64,000 nucleotides of DNA from assembly GCA_041914785.1 (NCBI GenBank), contig JAYSCT010000001.1, positions 1-64,000 on the forward strand, given 5' to 3'. Below the pieces are notes generated by a model. The model saw only the letters and a list, made by a program, of their open reading frames with translations, did not search any database and had not been told where the DNA came from. Positions 61,001 to 61,237 of the stretch are shown here, piece by piece; within the stretch, counting starts at the first letter, position 1, and each line of letters starts with the position of its first letter. The position numbers were made by a program, and so were the translations under genes. This DNA comes from Pelomonas sp041914785. Lineage in GTDB: Bacteria > Pseudomonadota > Gammaproteobacteria > Burkholderiales > Burkholderiaceae_C.

Positions 61001-61042
61001 CAGGGCAGCGGCAGCGCGGGCGCGCAGGGACTTGATCGACAT
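25100..61042 (-). CDS. Giant LEPR-XLL/RTX/CARDB repetitive protein, probably secreted
   Basis: About 11,980 codons interrupted by a 10-N gap. ATG 61042 follows GAGG by 7 bases. In order: a basic N-terminus with LEPKLLLSADALP (38-50), resembling the LEPR-XLL domain at the head of giant Gram-negative proteins; 16 units combining RTX nonapeptides with a haemolysin-related domain (to about 2,910); about 17 CARDB repeats (to 5,160); PPC- and TIG-like domains; an NHL-like propeller; eight putative-Ig repeats (about 6,790-7,650); a dockerin-like pair (8,246-8,285); another propeller; a GHSRG hydrolase-like segment (about 9,530-9,850); a HELGH metalloprotease-like segment (His10792); cadherin-like repeats; a lectin-like C-terminal domain; and a charged tail. 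No classical signal peptide or C-terminal type I signal is evident. It is probably a calcium-stabilised adhesin or surface fibre exported by the genes downstream. Confidence 0.88.
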   Translation of the reverse strand: MSIKSLRARAAAALRRASSSATARAKAPRPASWKVETLEPKLLLSADALPAVHLLATQADAQAPKVYGFERGEGAAWVDARAAGDTAGGLLQFGDGIAAADVAVRRVIDDATGEANALELALRGSGDRVQLRGFFTDANPVQAVAFPDGTRWTAEELPGLIETGPQRQALAAESGTTQAVVTNGPGNNLYLFGRGDGATTVQSYSDPNLGKVNTLQFKAGVAPADVSVARALDSQAGGNVALALTINGTADVISFNGFLVGGTPANAFNGLQRVVFADGTSWDVSHLLFLLGMGTAGNDSLNGGGGADLLNGAAGNDTLNGGDGNDTLYGGAGDDSLNGGYGDDVMDGGTGNDTMQVGYGSDTILFGRGDGQDRVWFGYNTGGNVNTLQFKAGVAPADVVVRQAYDNYWGGNNNALELSIVGTTDKITFNGFLRADNPLGDPYNSLHKVRFDDGTEWDIATLLAKSQVFTDGDDSVRGTIANDSFSGGLGNDTLGGGGGNDILDGGPGNDTLSGDDGDDQLIGGPGNDNLSGGNGTDVLIGGDGSDSLSGGNGVDTLTGGDGNDTLDGGDGNDVLSGGAGDDSLNGGYGDDTIDGGTGNDTMQVGYGSDTILFGRGDGQDRVWFGYNTGGNVNTLQFKSGVVPEDVVVKQAYDNYWGGNNNALELSIVGTTDKITFNGFLRSDNPLGDPYNSLQKVRFDDGTEWDLATLIAKSQVFTDGDDSVRGTIANDNFSGGLGNDSISGGAGNDILDGGPGNDSLGGDDGDDQVIGGTGNDTINGGNGNDTLSGGDGNDSIDGGYGNDLLAGGEGDDSLNGGYGDDVLDGGAGNDTLQNGYGSDTLLFGRGDGQDRVYFGYNTGGNVNTLQFKAGVAPADVVVRQAYDNYWGGNNNALELSIVGTTDKITFNGFLRSDNPLGDPYNSLQKVRFDDGTEWDLATLIAKSQVFTDGDDSVRGTIANDNFSGGLGNDSISGGAGNDILDGGPGNDSLGGDDGDDQVIGGTGNDTINGGNGNDTLSGGDGNDSIDGGYGNDLLAGGEGDDSLNGGYGDDVLDGGAGNDTLQNGYGSDTLLFGRGDGQDRVYFGYNTGGNVNTLQFKAGVAPADVVVRQAYDNYWGGNNNALELSIVGTTDKITFNGFQRADNPLGDPYNSLQKVRFDDGTEWSIADLLAKLHAGTSAADSIAGTVAADEIHGGAGNDTLAGRGGNDTLYGEEGNDTLYGEDGNDTLVGGAGNDYLDGGAGNNTYVFGRGDGQDTIGYRYDTTAGKLNTIQFRADVLPGDVSVRRVYDNQSGGITALELAIVGSNDRVTVNYFAYNDDPANPYNPVQRATFADGTVWNIARLVELMSAGTEANDNLRGTNGADVLTGGRGDDILSGNDGHDRLLGGDGNDALYGGNGNDTLDGGAGNDYLDGGAGNNTYLFGRGDGQDTLVGYYDSTAGKLNTVQFKAGVAVGDVLLRRLDGTQGGGNESLELSIAGTTDRLLINYFFQADNPGSYYNPVQQVRFDDGTTWDIPTLLALLGAGTASDDALRGTTGNDTLSGGRGNDSLEGLDGNDTLLGGDGNDALYGGNGNDTLDGGTGNDYLDGGTGNNIYLFGRGDGQDTLVGYYDSTAGKLNTVQLKAGVAVGDVLLRRVGGAQGNGNESLELSIAGTTDRLVINYFFQGDNPGSYYNPVQQIRFNDGTTWSVGDILAALANGTAADDALRGTTGADTLSGGRGNDSLEGLDGNDTLLGGSGNDALYGGNGNDTLDGGTGNDWLEGGYGNNTYLFGRGDGQDTLVGYYDSTAGKLNVVQLKAGVAVGDVVLRRVGGTQGSGNESLELSIAGTTDRLLINYFFQGDNPGSYYNPVQQIRFNDGTTWSIGDILAAMGAGTASDDALRGTTAGDTLSGGRGNDSLEGLDGNDTLQGGSGNDALYGGNGNDTLDGGTGNDYLDGGYGNNTYLFGRGDGQDLIGSNYDSTAGKLNTVQFRAGISPADVVLRKVTGTQGGANESLEITLVDSADRLIVNYFFQGGSSASYYNPVQQLRFDDGTAWDLAAISARLETAPATTTINGTSGADTLTGTAANETLNGLGGTDTLAGGAGTDFLSGGTGNNTYLFNRGDGVDTILYSGDTNPSRLNTVRLGVGIAPADLVLRRVLDSQTFRYSALQIGIAGTADRLVINYFVENDSPTNAYNPVQQLQFDDGTIWTATEIFNRLNTATAGDDTLTGSTAGESLSGGAGNDQLSARGGNDTLLGGDGDDLLYGEAGNDTLDGGAGNDYFSVGNGNNTLLLGLGDGVDVLAYTDYDTSKTNTLVFKAGITPADVRLSRVVEEGARSYRALEVAYGNGGDKLIVNAFFENEDPNRGYNPLQKIQFDDGTVWTLADIVARTQAGTAGNDTLRGTSWNDTLDGGDGNDTLLGGAGNDTLKGGAGDDLLYGEAGNDTLEGGAGNDYLSVGNGNNTIVLGLGDGADVLAYTDYDTSKTNTLLFKAGITPADVKLSRVLEEGARSYRALQVAYGNGGDKLTVNAFFENDDPNRGYNPLQKIQFDDGTVWTLADIVARVNAGTDGADNLIGTAAGETLEGGDGHDTLSGRGGNDTLRGGRGNDALYGEGGNDTLEGGEGDDLLYGGGENDTLDGGAGNDYFHVGNGSNTILLGLGDGVDVLAYTDYDTSKTNTLVFKAGITPADVRLSRALEEGARSYRALEVAYGNGGDKLIVNAFFENEDPNRGYNPLQKIQFADGTVWTLADIVARTQQGTAGNDTLRGTSWAETLDGGDGNDTLIAGNGNDTLKGGAGDDSLWGEEGNDVLDGGTGNDTLSAGNGNNTYLFGRGDGQDTLIETPYNTSKVNTLQFKPGIAPSDVIVRRVFDYRTAQYTAISIGLANSDDKLTVAYFFYNNDPKNGYNPLQQVKFDDGTTWDLNALVAEVDKAVGMDLIVRDVSVAPAGGASQFLSGGQVTVTWTTVNQGPTATIGDFADRVTLRTAGGDVLAELLVPYVEATSGALAFGAVITRTVTLKLPDGPTGAGNLLAVIESDYGNTQKEGGTNETNNRGQVGFASTLAEYVNYVNLVASNLSITPAGDWQNGDTVTVGWTTSNAGTITPTRGWTERVEVLNQTTGIVIASLTRAGTPAEADPGASVDRTASFSWPGGANAAGAIRLRVTVDAGNEIAEFNGNGTLENDNQLQANVNVGSDLIARNLSLDSATPMSGDVLTLRWEDVNQGRVATNLNYQDRVVIRQRNADGSAGPVLVDTLVSFTGSAALPLAAGESRQRSYGFVLPQGLRGAGTFDVIVSPDRGNGGAGVLFEANADGTAESNNDAAWSFTAALRTYADLAVTSVDVPPSASAGTEISVAWVVKNNGAAAATANGGWVDRIVLSRDAIVGNGDDVVLAEVPRGTSLASLDDYRQTATVRIPTRIEGAYRIAVIADATSKVTEPDTRADNAGLSAGLNVTQTYADLAPTLTLVPAEMFAGRAARVEWSVRNGGTIATDVNRWVDQVYLSSTPTLTAQSTLLGSVTRVGALAKDDSYAAGLDFTVPRDAVGARYVIVKTDAFAAVYELGRTDNNTVAANAATTVKAEPKPNLQIEGVTAPAEWRVGQTVQVSYTVRNAGNDNISGFFGEEVRLVDTLGLLPNQVLTSTWAFQTLGAGGALTQNLSLAVPALPPGNWRLEIAADRGNYVAESNETDNVASRAVTLVAPDLVVGSLTTTGLLQGGEAISLAWTTRNIGSAPAADIREKVYLSRDGVVGSGDLLLGERSIASLAAGASSAGSLGFTLPVDLSGAWRLIVVTDTDAANNESTQEGNNQDSLAIDVAQDAYADLAVLSVSAPTRVIDDPASITVEWTVKNEGPGAGRATSWTDRIIYSTNAVLGDQDDIVLGDVVRSGALAAGESYTGHLDYQFGPAFSRHGTIFVKSDATGAVWENASEANNVKDAGHATDVMPIPYADMRVESVTTPSTAYSGRELTVQWTVANRGIGITNTTGWTDTVWLSRNADGSGQRFDLGSAGHLGQMAVDDTYNRSIVVRLPDGISGDWFLNVATGGPYEFIYGNDNVGHSLAVPVTLSDSPDLRVDMLDAPATAQEGALVDVSWRVVNDGQARAAGQWQDTVLLLAPNGSTVVLGNYVYDRGLDAGKNYTRTEQVRLPSKIEGGYRLRVVTNSLLGTGGQPQVYEYGDARNNNTATDTDAIVVSLNNRPDLRVTKVEVPTEVTAGTSTGLKFTVGNFGQEATAGQWQDYVYLSLDGTVSADDVLLARVDSGSALNPGDEPYTTTVNGVNIPIRYRGDVYIIVVADGGNRIDEYPSEANNARAERLHINPVPFADLVVSDVVAPDQVVHGATMEVRYKVTNKGSAETRGDAATTNSWTDSVWLTVDKTRPNPGKGDIKIGQFTHTGKLAVGEDYLNTVNVQIPDNIQSARYYVTVWTDTYDAILEDTLSSNINPDDPTQIDNNNYKARDSAGIGPMKVLGITPPDLVVSSVIAPATATAAGSYSFSYTVQNRGDAFEGGDWTDRVWLMDNADPAQAKVKWLLGEYRQQRALGNGESYSASQTVNLGPSVSGGFLVVQTDFFNNVRETAEDNNTHRAISVVTNAPSDLRVTNVTTLPTNFSGEDTTVTWTVQNFGAATWSGTAGWLDHIWVSPDPTFIPSRATQIGSVVHSNTTPLGAGESYTASAVVKLPPGTDGVYYIYVMADGKHYAESLAPEFGRQESSLPAQQSQDEDLDGENNAYARDHLYRTSVFEGARRDNNLGRGTLDIVYREPDLQIDQITVDNPNPSSGDTLTATWTVTNRGTRETRVPGWMDGVYLSRDATLDPSDYPLVDRGSEIETLLRARQVYLTDAQGKPRMLKPGESYTQSATFAIPTSISGNFNLIVKADTGVFKDFYNEVPSTIRTGLPVIRETGTNGVLEFKDEANNTAKIALPITLATPPDLQVTSVTAPEAVIAGQNFTVAYKVENLGGKTPVDQGTWYDMVYLSKDRFLDLNKDRYLGYVQHGGGLAAGGSYTGSLTYTAPRDLEGPYYVFVVTDPARIWGASETGQVLEFGKDDNNNAAAVQPMRIETPPPADLVVTDVIVPPSAKVGDEFEITFTIQNTSINPAYGRWTDALYLSADNAWDMGDILLGKVAHVGDLNKDGTYTAKLTAKLPPLKDGGWRVIVRPDLYNEVFEGKITYTETGLNLPAGEANNRTASAATLNVQVPSLTVGQTLSTTLSGEQTRVYKVSVAAGETLRVLLDSSAASGANEVYVRWNDVPTGSAFDVAYSNPVSPDQTLLVPTTKAGDYYILVRSRQGAADTPVTLRADLLPLSITKVTPDQGGVGDDDHRWVTMDIEGARFAAGALVKLARPGEFEIEPERWQVLDATHIRAVFDLRHVPMGLYDVVVTNPDGSRVVEPYRYLVERMIEVDAAIGVGGPRNIEPGDAATYSVSLQSLTNVDTPYIRFNVGATDMGNSAYVLGGLSLPYVIFGANVGGQPSGAIAAGDGNNQAYGTTPTTGVRSDVPWASLDGLSNTNGWNLAPGYAFDLAANGFAGATFKVQTYPGLAEWINYDFEGLRDKLYAIRPDWKASGILDEGVTGLNKISPGLTAKFLSKDPEVHITKEEALAMPFRFDTLASVTTLTRAEFIADQTKHAKALRAAILKDATAPNALAVLAADEAQWVKGWLGALETAGLLRPEGQAPAIRSDELVLSLNATLASGILLAKGGDNYRTQADLVAFFGKVQQWYGDTARYAGDEQAAHAPVDYLEIRELEDGTTVEVPVPVAPNPADYDQHAGQATHFISFDVFAGGRAELEYLRHIGLLDEKFRPLGPQALNLTSYLQQAAQAQAQAGSAISVRGPQALPAANGSTYIPSDYALPYTLSFNNPTSAAVGEIRLVTAIDPDLDSRSLRLGDLKIGDINIHVPDGQAVFQGDFDFTGAPGKGYVLRVSAGIDAEARVATWLLQAIDPDTGEVLHDPRRGLLPPDANGKATGGFVSYTVRASAQAVSGASITAAARVFFDATPPIVSSTVSHTLDADAPVTTLTVTSNGNDSAGQPTFKLNWKAVDDASGVKHVTVYVAEDGGDFRIWKKQVAGAESTALFTGQAGHRYEFLAVATDNAGNREAASVSNAVLPDDGSRSQAQQGLGVTDALDQTAELPAAAPDRNYTASDLFAQAAQRLPGFVITPALGGLGSDLQSVLAPLQLRGFASGFAASQGEIGALAMVELADGSVLASAGTERNEVFRFSKDGGRSVQPLFTTTAAILDMALDAAGNLWVMTGSELMMIDAASGAIISRTRAPAGEPLTHALAIQPGTGLIYVASGNGVEIFDPKAEANRAWTHFSNTRVGDLAFGPDGRLWAVRWTGSDVRGALPEATTDIVSFPMSGATKGRAELEYRLAGLVDSITFGRAGTGLAGLLLASSNTPQRPTAANGSSTVTHTGAVWAIELKSRRALKLAEGGTRGESIVATADGRVLVAQTSRIDELAPIKAPKVVSASVADGALVPLPLTQLAISFDQAMWTGADGADTTGPSSVLNPKNYSLIATGANSHLILTPESVRWDAASKSAILTLPNLPAGGWRVEIVNTVRSAQQVTLGEAWGLVFTAVTDISNLVRLDFADTRADRLTGAISYDVNITNLGVDDLKGPLMLLLDPGRYFGDSIVGAAQGDGAQAELWVLDLTAALQGHPLKTGETLANRTVTVRPASSFGSTPGSGQIVKANLGHGVYALPYDNTPPVLGQLKADGSVDFTTVALPAAAAGQAWMADLRAVDSDGRLFFWELVSAPAGMTITQDALVESSASGYGNRATLRWTPKATDRADQQVLMRVIDSRGGVALRRFTLDVTGANHVPVIDAVENLTLEEGDHLQLPLLASDADGDTVTVLVRNLPAGAFFDAATGLLTWMPGYDQAGVYEDITVVASDGKHEVQRRFNLTVTQGWPLPLFPTLETQVLREGDRFGLQLPGAVPGGLQQADGSRVTLKWSAEWLPAGATLDADTGWFAWTPGYAQAGLLTLPVALIATFTMPDGSTSVTAVKRELKFDVRNANGAPVFDPAQTWAVLEGQPLRISVFAFDPDNPAFEPKVRLTPGGEASGPASMASTVSYEVTGLPLGASFDAETLELVWTPGYAQAGTYHVTVKATDDGNGTGTRLSSEIVLPIVVSNANRAPEIGAVTNAFVDRGAVLEIPLQANDADGNPLTLTVQGLPPFATYTQTLNTAGKLTGVLRFAPGANHRGDYTVTVVAQDNGDGDVNQAMASSRSFVVSVKSPSEAPVITMPTQVVAVAGTELRVPIVVSDLDQDALSYAATNLPAGARIEADPRYGRATLVWTPPAGLSGNFDISLAVTDLGLPPADSGYTPDPQRPPVPNTSVKDLRIVVRAGNVAPTLFAIAATGGAVQGDPLAGTRTVVKVDEGTPLVVDLSGVDGDLDLLSWTVDGLPTGMQLTPSAGSGGQTRLQLRWTPGLFAAQSDNQNGTAPGRYLLKLTASDGSASFTRELEIVVANVNQAPVLIPLPLQLVPEGQTLSFDVRATDGDNDVTQLALIYDANTPDGVFFDAATGYFEWTPGADVVNNASADSRAYTFNFSATDGQATVTRTVQVRVFDVNQAPEIATASHALLVGQSFSLPVVKGATAPVGALKVFDADGAAQTAALAVSFTGLPEGATYDAVSGRLNWTPGPGQIGDFTVLATVSDGRNSQTNSFVLRVVAEAAANAPKLLVNLTPSTPVLPGQVVLATVRADAFSPIAGITVQARGAGIGQPDWVNVTLDGLGRVRITPSQPGLIELRVTAVDADGFAATTTQTVRVRDPLDTTAPTLAFTGTLDTGSLAPAVVSATTALTARIADLQLMGYVLEAAPSNGDRVDESAWRTLAQADYAAAGANGDLTLATLDPSRWANGVYQLRLRGWDLAGRTTEVTTRVLIDSAAKQLIQAQATDAVFRLGNHDLALTRSLDVNGTGDFGNWTLPLLDTRLSHDQAGRDALGASAAWRLGARVWLQVPASLSAANAATQYLSFTLGTQGTPLSSDPTSPLVQRPVFTGATAGWTLAVVNEDPALPVALIPQGQRLLDRLTGLPWQPPGYELTGPDGTRYRLDARGQVQGVRFADGQQWLVSDAGVALVGSTDPNARLVFERDSQGRIERVVGRQTATADAAIVYRYDGTGRLALARSLYGDGNLNLAIGYHADGSVISDPITAQFGSAAGWLAGVATPSNSWSGSLDTGTARFSFVVRDSELASTVKTPGAQGAIVYAVETTAGTSLAVEGAVVLGQLSHGGKTVTLLRVTQGGLKLLTLTGSGAAGIRVSIAGDLNRDGRIDGSDSAAFAAAGVDLNGDGAANDTDRQLLYANYGWRANVAPISVVGSTPVLAHTDLNKWLALDNVALDREGDSIFWRVVGATHGSAQLAADGRTLLFVPEAGYAGAAAITIEADDGWGSSGPIVLQFNVSSAALQAINIQDMGPLRSGESRQLQAFGDFADEKGVALTGNYLQWSVENWQDGVGKIVITPGDALLKGQAAGWGYVRAAHGAYQGVRSFEVDGPSADTISLALGGLDVYPGSVSLVAPQAGGTGAGLRQIKLTDVLTGNSLADSYFTTYVVGDTSIAEVSLDGLIKAKAVGTTKVYAIYKSGQVELTVHVVAPTVVTPQAPSIQVDIEGAVLQTQNGVQVAIAAGAFDAPRQVALTDLDLNNLPLAAPSFDGFQVLSGFHLDIGDARSAHPIQLATSAQGLDPNEYEVLILRRGTITLEDGAVKDTWWVVDNGHVGADGMARTASPPYPGVTSSGDYLVSARRISKDPKTGASATRIVSLDANFQNIYFAAVGVAMAVASSGNLVGAMTAVNLMAMLPDPAFSIYTFTTTAQYVQTGTATVKGEDLDITVTPINPIAVGDPTLTGVSKVDATTFKITGDNFKLESGSTRLQVWIKPVGSGLPGRNSAPDRGLLWDMLTVSDVTKTSATIKVPEGVALGLHEIWVERVIDAVNPDGTIGDGYGYRSGNPSYPIELKPQQQLGVVLDRLHVQFTDGVATGSLGDEALRILQDVIDLPGYLTGLKTDALVYGTDGRVVYVAGAGKIYMIDMLSRKLVYALQMPGSLANIASLAVAGDWMYVAEGTGYGSVGGARLLRVNINSKDPQFLKEIQQLNLPGAVVTGPSGFVDLAVSSGRYLAVTAPRERATRFGFAAREKGDVFVIDLETMDKAWEKQVEDSHGADRTLRVADADIKFIDFNTSGMPRTGQVPYYVSAGSETGQFVVSFPSAYNQGFAAFTAKRDAQGGAWSDAKVGATWLRPSQPQWWNGTKFRQNIQHAMGVVVSADGKYAFVADYEIPFDEPGFMDGALVYKQAGGKIGIIKDPFTNPVYLGATTPIEGASLDNLSLSADGKTLLATAMVEEYGGPGDGYYSRIFTTVFQYNAAGLIAAAESGSGDLRKPIDLNKDNLLPRRYDNLPKSWAVATLASNSDLELISPKVDAEQRPVFELKSNHNIAKLNIYVSSFGPGQGLFPNDVPDLPKWANGDGKRLNLEDHDERILTALDVTKGAVIKAGEVFKFEDFANDPAFANFKLTAGQRYWWAVEAQLAGGESMMLTASQPFTVKKAYERSDFGGQSVTILTHGYQPPLVSGTDGLSSVYVNALAGKTDATSTAVAELARDLVRTQGAYAYRYVRDTGLWEPLDKGTAPQKLADAVAQGKPLVLVPDWLIESGFSDSGFAEATADAMYASLLVADQGTGGKILSGNIHLIGHSRGTVVNSELAQRILWGVDKYKLAAPADLQMTTLDPHDFRQDSLMQSELVSKAMVNADTASIAALLTSFPRLLFDGITEALQIEGLLPELGVGDLIPASFAADLEKILKGTITKYMASDNLRDLLKGAEVLEVNPKKMGLKQIDFADFFDPNVTAWKGLSYADNFFQVVANEYAPPNKTVTPNGRSLAGAGYVRDAGFDFDFNLTGLKGFTKDDKVPVLGSQAQTHSRPHAWYAGTLSSDLTYFSATKSKKNKAGEVAEPKASSQDWIIRRRADSTFEKTGLATEPALYGSNQAPWYLQRLDKLLGRVVEGSSLDAVVGQRASAEPADTWEGVGAGFFFSKLGGGSSDRVVAGSGKRIGIDDDNTEWGKTTSAVPSVFNGDFQASIRPYFGRFLTTYQLPGWSLHNGGAVSGADANQATHLMLLGTVDEAEMKKRGVDVEAFKSTFANYTGIYGPNLSMSDLAQTVWVSNMADYLRDLLIKYAVKAISSYPPLAFLKVPFIAKTVETYLAKGFDSFFYSFLGGFKQEIGTFGTELEKVANWGFRLDKEYAQLTHNRMVLPKSAQQLSLNVSNISYDKDSDTYLRVTFLVQNADGTVTEVPANRELRLRELGGSSNQTFVIPEAARAKSAQSVEVRIELHNILYGTSQPFQLLKTDSVTVDNIVIGSTMSVKDSSGPQDDQIVFFRDNPASTPSASDEALVWQRPGAFFHANEHQLTVTNESEGDITYNLTALPNDFLYLGTGAGTSATVASGSKSVLANQPLGKGASTQIDIGARLTDEARKKWGDAYDAVLVSGQLRFDMQRTTPQGSVDGGSITLRTYYFGELTNLNQIDGVLTAMALRAGETRTLRIHNPDNLTIESDGRWKVETDNGTTTLTLVSTAQDRGRVESTLNFKLNDKVYFSAKVRVDVMPTQQVNVDLAKLNTLLLQAATLAHTATDDVAGLSGNDRAVYNLLVGLADKLPSDLGAADLETLGYGVKVALGPNGGAYLRDRFYNAIDLSFVDAAGLDDVTAKRTTNIGLDGTIGGSAGEAGRSGWDFAANQMGILLTSGGGAVTNEQSIRSKEYVLSRLINQTQAGTTYGDAPFVSVPAALREALEAVGAIADRSQRMYALGRYFGWLFAHELGHSLGLPDEYKLDASGKPVTLVPKPTFMAEANSVQRSDEVNALLHLALNRGDRDLPLTRQQVDSLIFYMQALASHNPYLGAPPATDATAAGVADVAPQLQAQASGGTMTQPAAMPVFMSGLPVHATLRGGALQDGAGWSTRGNVVIQDGKAVLGESASRQAQLSQAFTIGASDKLLSFTLESPHLLANAAGPSDAFEVALLDAATGLPIAGKVALSGSDALLNLQTNGRERLAATVRKQLNADGSATYFVALAPELAGKAVLLSFDLLGFAAQTSTMAVRDVTLSGDVLAVGDTAVLEEDGSVSGDVLANDLLSGATSVVVEQVDGPAHGTLVLLANGQFSYQPAANFNGSDSFSYRFVIGGQASNTATVSITVKPVNDAPTLTGRSLSAQAGQSVAINPLSTAFDIDGDALTAAVVSGPAHGVLNVLADGSFSYKAATGFAGPDSFTYRVNDGQADSDVVTVTITVSNDGAPNQAPIAAGGQVAGEEDQALPLGWSSFAAKDPDSRPDLLQIEITTLPTDGQLQRQQSDGSWAAVAVGDRFTEAELAARGLRFVPAADASGGAGYATPGDGNRHEHYARIGFRAFDGELYSAPASLVIDIAAVADTPTLTITGGNIVTGVEDVALALHAIVAGLVDNDGSETLVLTLTGLPDGFTLSDGTHSFTPSATQRVINLAGWQLDALTLTPPRDFNGSVALQLQATALEGATGAYATTSQIVTAQFVAVADAPTRGRRPRAVAVTRGLLATRGGTPAHTAAPPPGLXXXXARCSAPRWSAMRRGAAGVMGVLVVPGVCRAPHKAPATATVLTGRVLEGWTIQTPTTGKTAAFEIWASGDRMTNVGGNSFTVQAMPGNGGQWLALMNGRRSTSYQTHGVERSVDTIAGATYTLSLDYAGGMGFLAANTQIGIYVDGVRIATHAGTSPTSSLNWQALSFSFTGNGASRTVAIVLEGGDTLAAGTAVPLRSAMIDDIHLVETLPVGAGVVYGLAGGSVALPRIEAALANAAGGERLSVNLLGLPDGATLTDGVRSAAGGAPVDLAGWDLTRLSLVAPAGFTGEFSLTVVAASVETSNGASASVSQGINVRVLPGTAVATPVGVNPFVVTATQAQATQRQAGSTAVAGPSAAALALLADDRGRLDAGATPAPLPRTAAEIAQDEADRARALSDAWLKELEERAKAQWQQLVGGK
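26365..26374. other. Assembly gap (10 N) inside the giant gene
   Basis: Ten undetermined bases mark a scaffold join of unknown true length. Recognisable domain sequence stops near 26475 on one side (after VAVADAPT) and resumes near 26255 on the other (TVLTGRVLEGW); the intervening translation is Arg/Pro-rich and meaningless in every frame, with homopolymer runs typical of poor contig ends. The open frame through the gap is therefore not evidence of continuity. Missing sequence is probably further tandem repeats. Confidence 0.95.
26480..27790 (-). other. Cadherin/VCBS-like tandem repeats of the giant protein
   Basis: This part encodes successive beta-sandwich repeats with the pattern GDVLANDxL, GTLxLxxNGxFxYxPxxxFxGxDSFxYxxxDG and xVxITVxPVNDAP. 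It includes two clear copies and two longer variants (DEDQALPLGWSSF, GVEDVALALHAI). Such repeats make stiff extracellular stalks, often calcium-bound between domains. The array runs directly into the assembly gap, where more copies are likely missing. Confidence 0.8.
28440..29300 (-). other. Metzincin-like zinc-protease segment within the giant protein
   Basis: The motif HELGHSLGLPDEY is encoded at 28631-28669 (first His is residue 10792), giving HExxHxxGxxD, the zinc-binding pattern of metzincins with Asp as third ligand. Upstream about 200 residues contain predicted strands and helices consistent with a compact catalytic domain; downstream PTFMAEANSV supplies a Met in the position where a Met-turn is expected. 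Activity is plausible but unproven. Confidence 0.65.
31500..32450 (-). other. Alpha/beta-hydrolase-like segment within the giant protein
   Basis: The sequence opens with a strand-turn SVTILTHGYQPP, the oxyanion-type HG motif of lipases, and carries the nucleophile elbow LIGHSRGT at 32024-32038 (Ser in GHSRG, about residue 9671). Asp/His candidates follow (TLDPHDFRQD). This is the arrangement of a lipase/esterase core about 300 residues long, embedded in a repetitive extracellular protein. The substrate is unknown. Confidence 0.65.
36187..36307 (-). other. Dockerin-like paired calcium loops within the giant protein
   Basis: Two EF-hand-like loops in 40 residues, DLNRDGRIDGSDSAAF and DLNGDGAANDTDRQLL, match the duplicated dockerin type I pattern (DxNxDGxxNxxD with a following helix). 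It could be a cohesin-binding module or a calcium-stabilised spacer between the Ig-like region and the propeller. No cohesin is seen in the window. Confidence 0.7.
38090..40680 (-). other. Eight putative-Ig (He_PIG-type) repeats of the giant protein
   Basis: About eight repeats of 95-110 residues, each opening with a variant of APxIxxxxxxxxxEGxxLxLPL, continuing through LPxGAxFDxxTGxLxWTPGxxQAG and ending xFTVxVxDG. They are strongly diverged at DNA level, hence old. They are expected to form a rod of beta-sandwiches on the cell surface. Confidence 0.8.
45560..52310 (-). other. About 17 CARDB adhesion repeats of the giant protein
   Basis: About 17 repeats of roughly 130 residues, each starting DLxVxxVxxPxxxxxGxxxxVxWTVxNxGxxxA and closing with NNxxxAxxVxV. 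They match the CARDB (cell-adhesion-related) domain. At their C-terminal side a PPC-like domain (LSGEQTRVYKVSVAAGETL) and a TIG-like domain follow (about 45530-44930). Confidence 0.85.
54990..57080 (-). repeat. Four 522-bp tandem units in the RTX region
   Basis: Four consecutive units with a regular period of 522 bp (174 codons), marked by recurring sequence at about 55260, 55782, 56304 and 56826. Each encodes one RTX block and one YDSTAGK-type domain. Copies are close but not identical, so they are older than the 687-bp duplication nearby. Confidence 0.8.
57645..59096 (-). repeat. Exact 687-bp tandem duplication in the RTX region
   Basis: Bases 57645-58409 are identical, as far as I can compare line by line, to 58332-59096 at an offset of 687 bp (229 codons, in frame). 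The match ends with single mismatches at 57644/58331 and 58410/59097. It encodes one complete RTX block plus one YNTGGN-type domain. Identity at all codon positions means a very recent duplication, ongoing homogenisation, or an assembly artefact. Confidence 0.85.
60893..60931 (-). other. LEPR-XLL-like N-terminal motif of the giant protein
   Basis: Encodes residues 38-50, LEPKLLLSADALP, preceded by a basic, Ala/Arg/Ser-rich stretch. It matches the LEPR-XLL signature except for Lys in place of the Arg. The motif marks the head of many very long repetitive proteins and has no known function; here it is a candidate export signal, which is inference. Confidence 0.75.
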
Positions 61043-61237
61043 CGGGAGGCCTCGAAAGTTCGTCGGACCCACTCCGCTGTTTCAAACGGTTACAGCACGG
61101 CAGACGCGGCGCCTGCACCAGGAGTGGGCGCGCGAATTCTGGGCTGCGGGATGTGACGGACTTATCCGTACTCACCTGTAAACGAGGGGGAAATTTCGGG
61201 CCAGCAACACCTGCCCCCCTAGCTCTTGGGGTGCGTG
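61043..61237 (-). promoter_or_regulatory. 195-bp leader region upstream of the giant gene
   Basis: No gene is seen between the giant gene and tgt. The minus strand carries TTTACA followed by an inverted repeat ACGGA-CTTA-TCCGT (61156-61169), and a G/C-rich stem near 61215-61231 just after the tgt stop that could be a weak terminator. The ribosome site GAGG is near 61050. I cannot assign a confident promoter; the inverted repeat is a possible regulator site. Confidence 0.3.
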
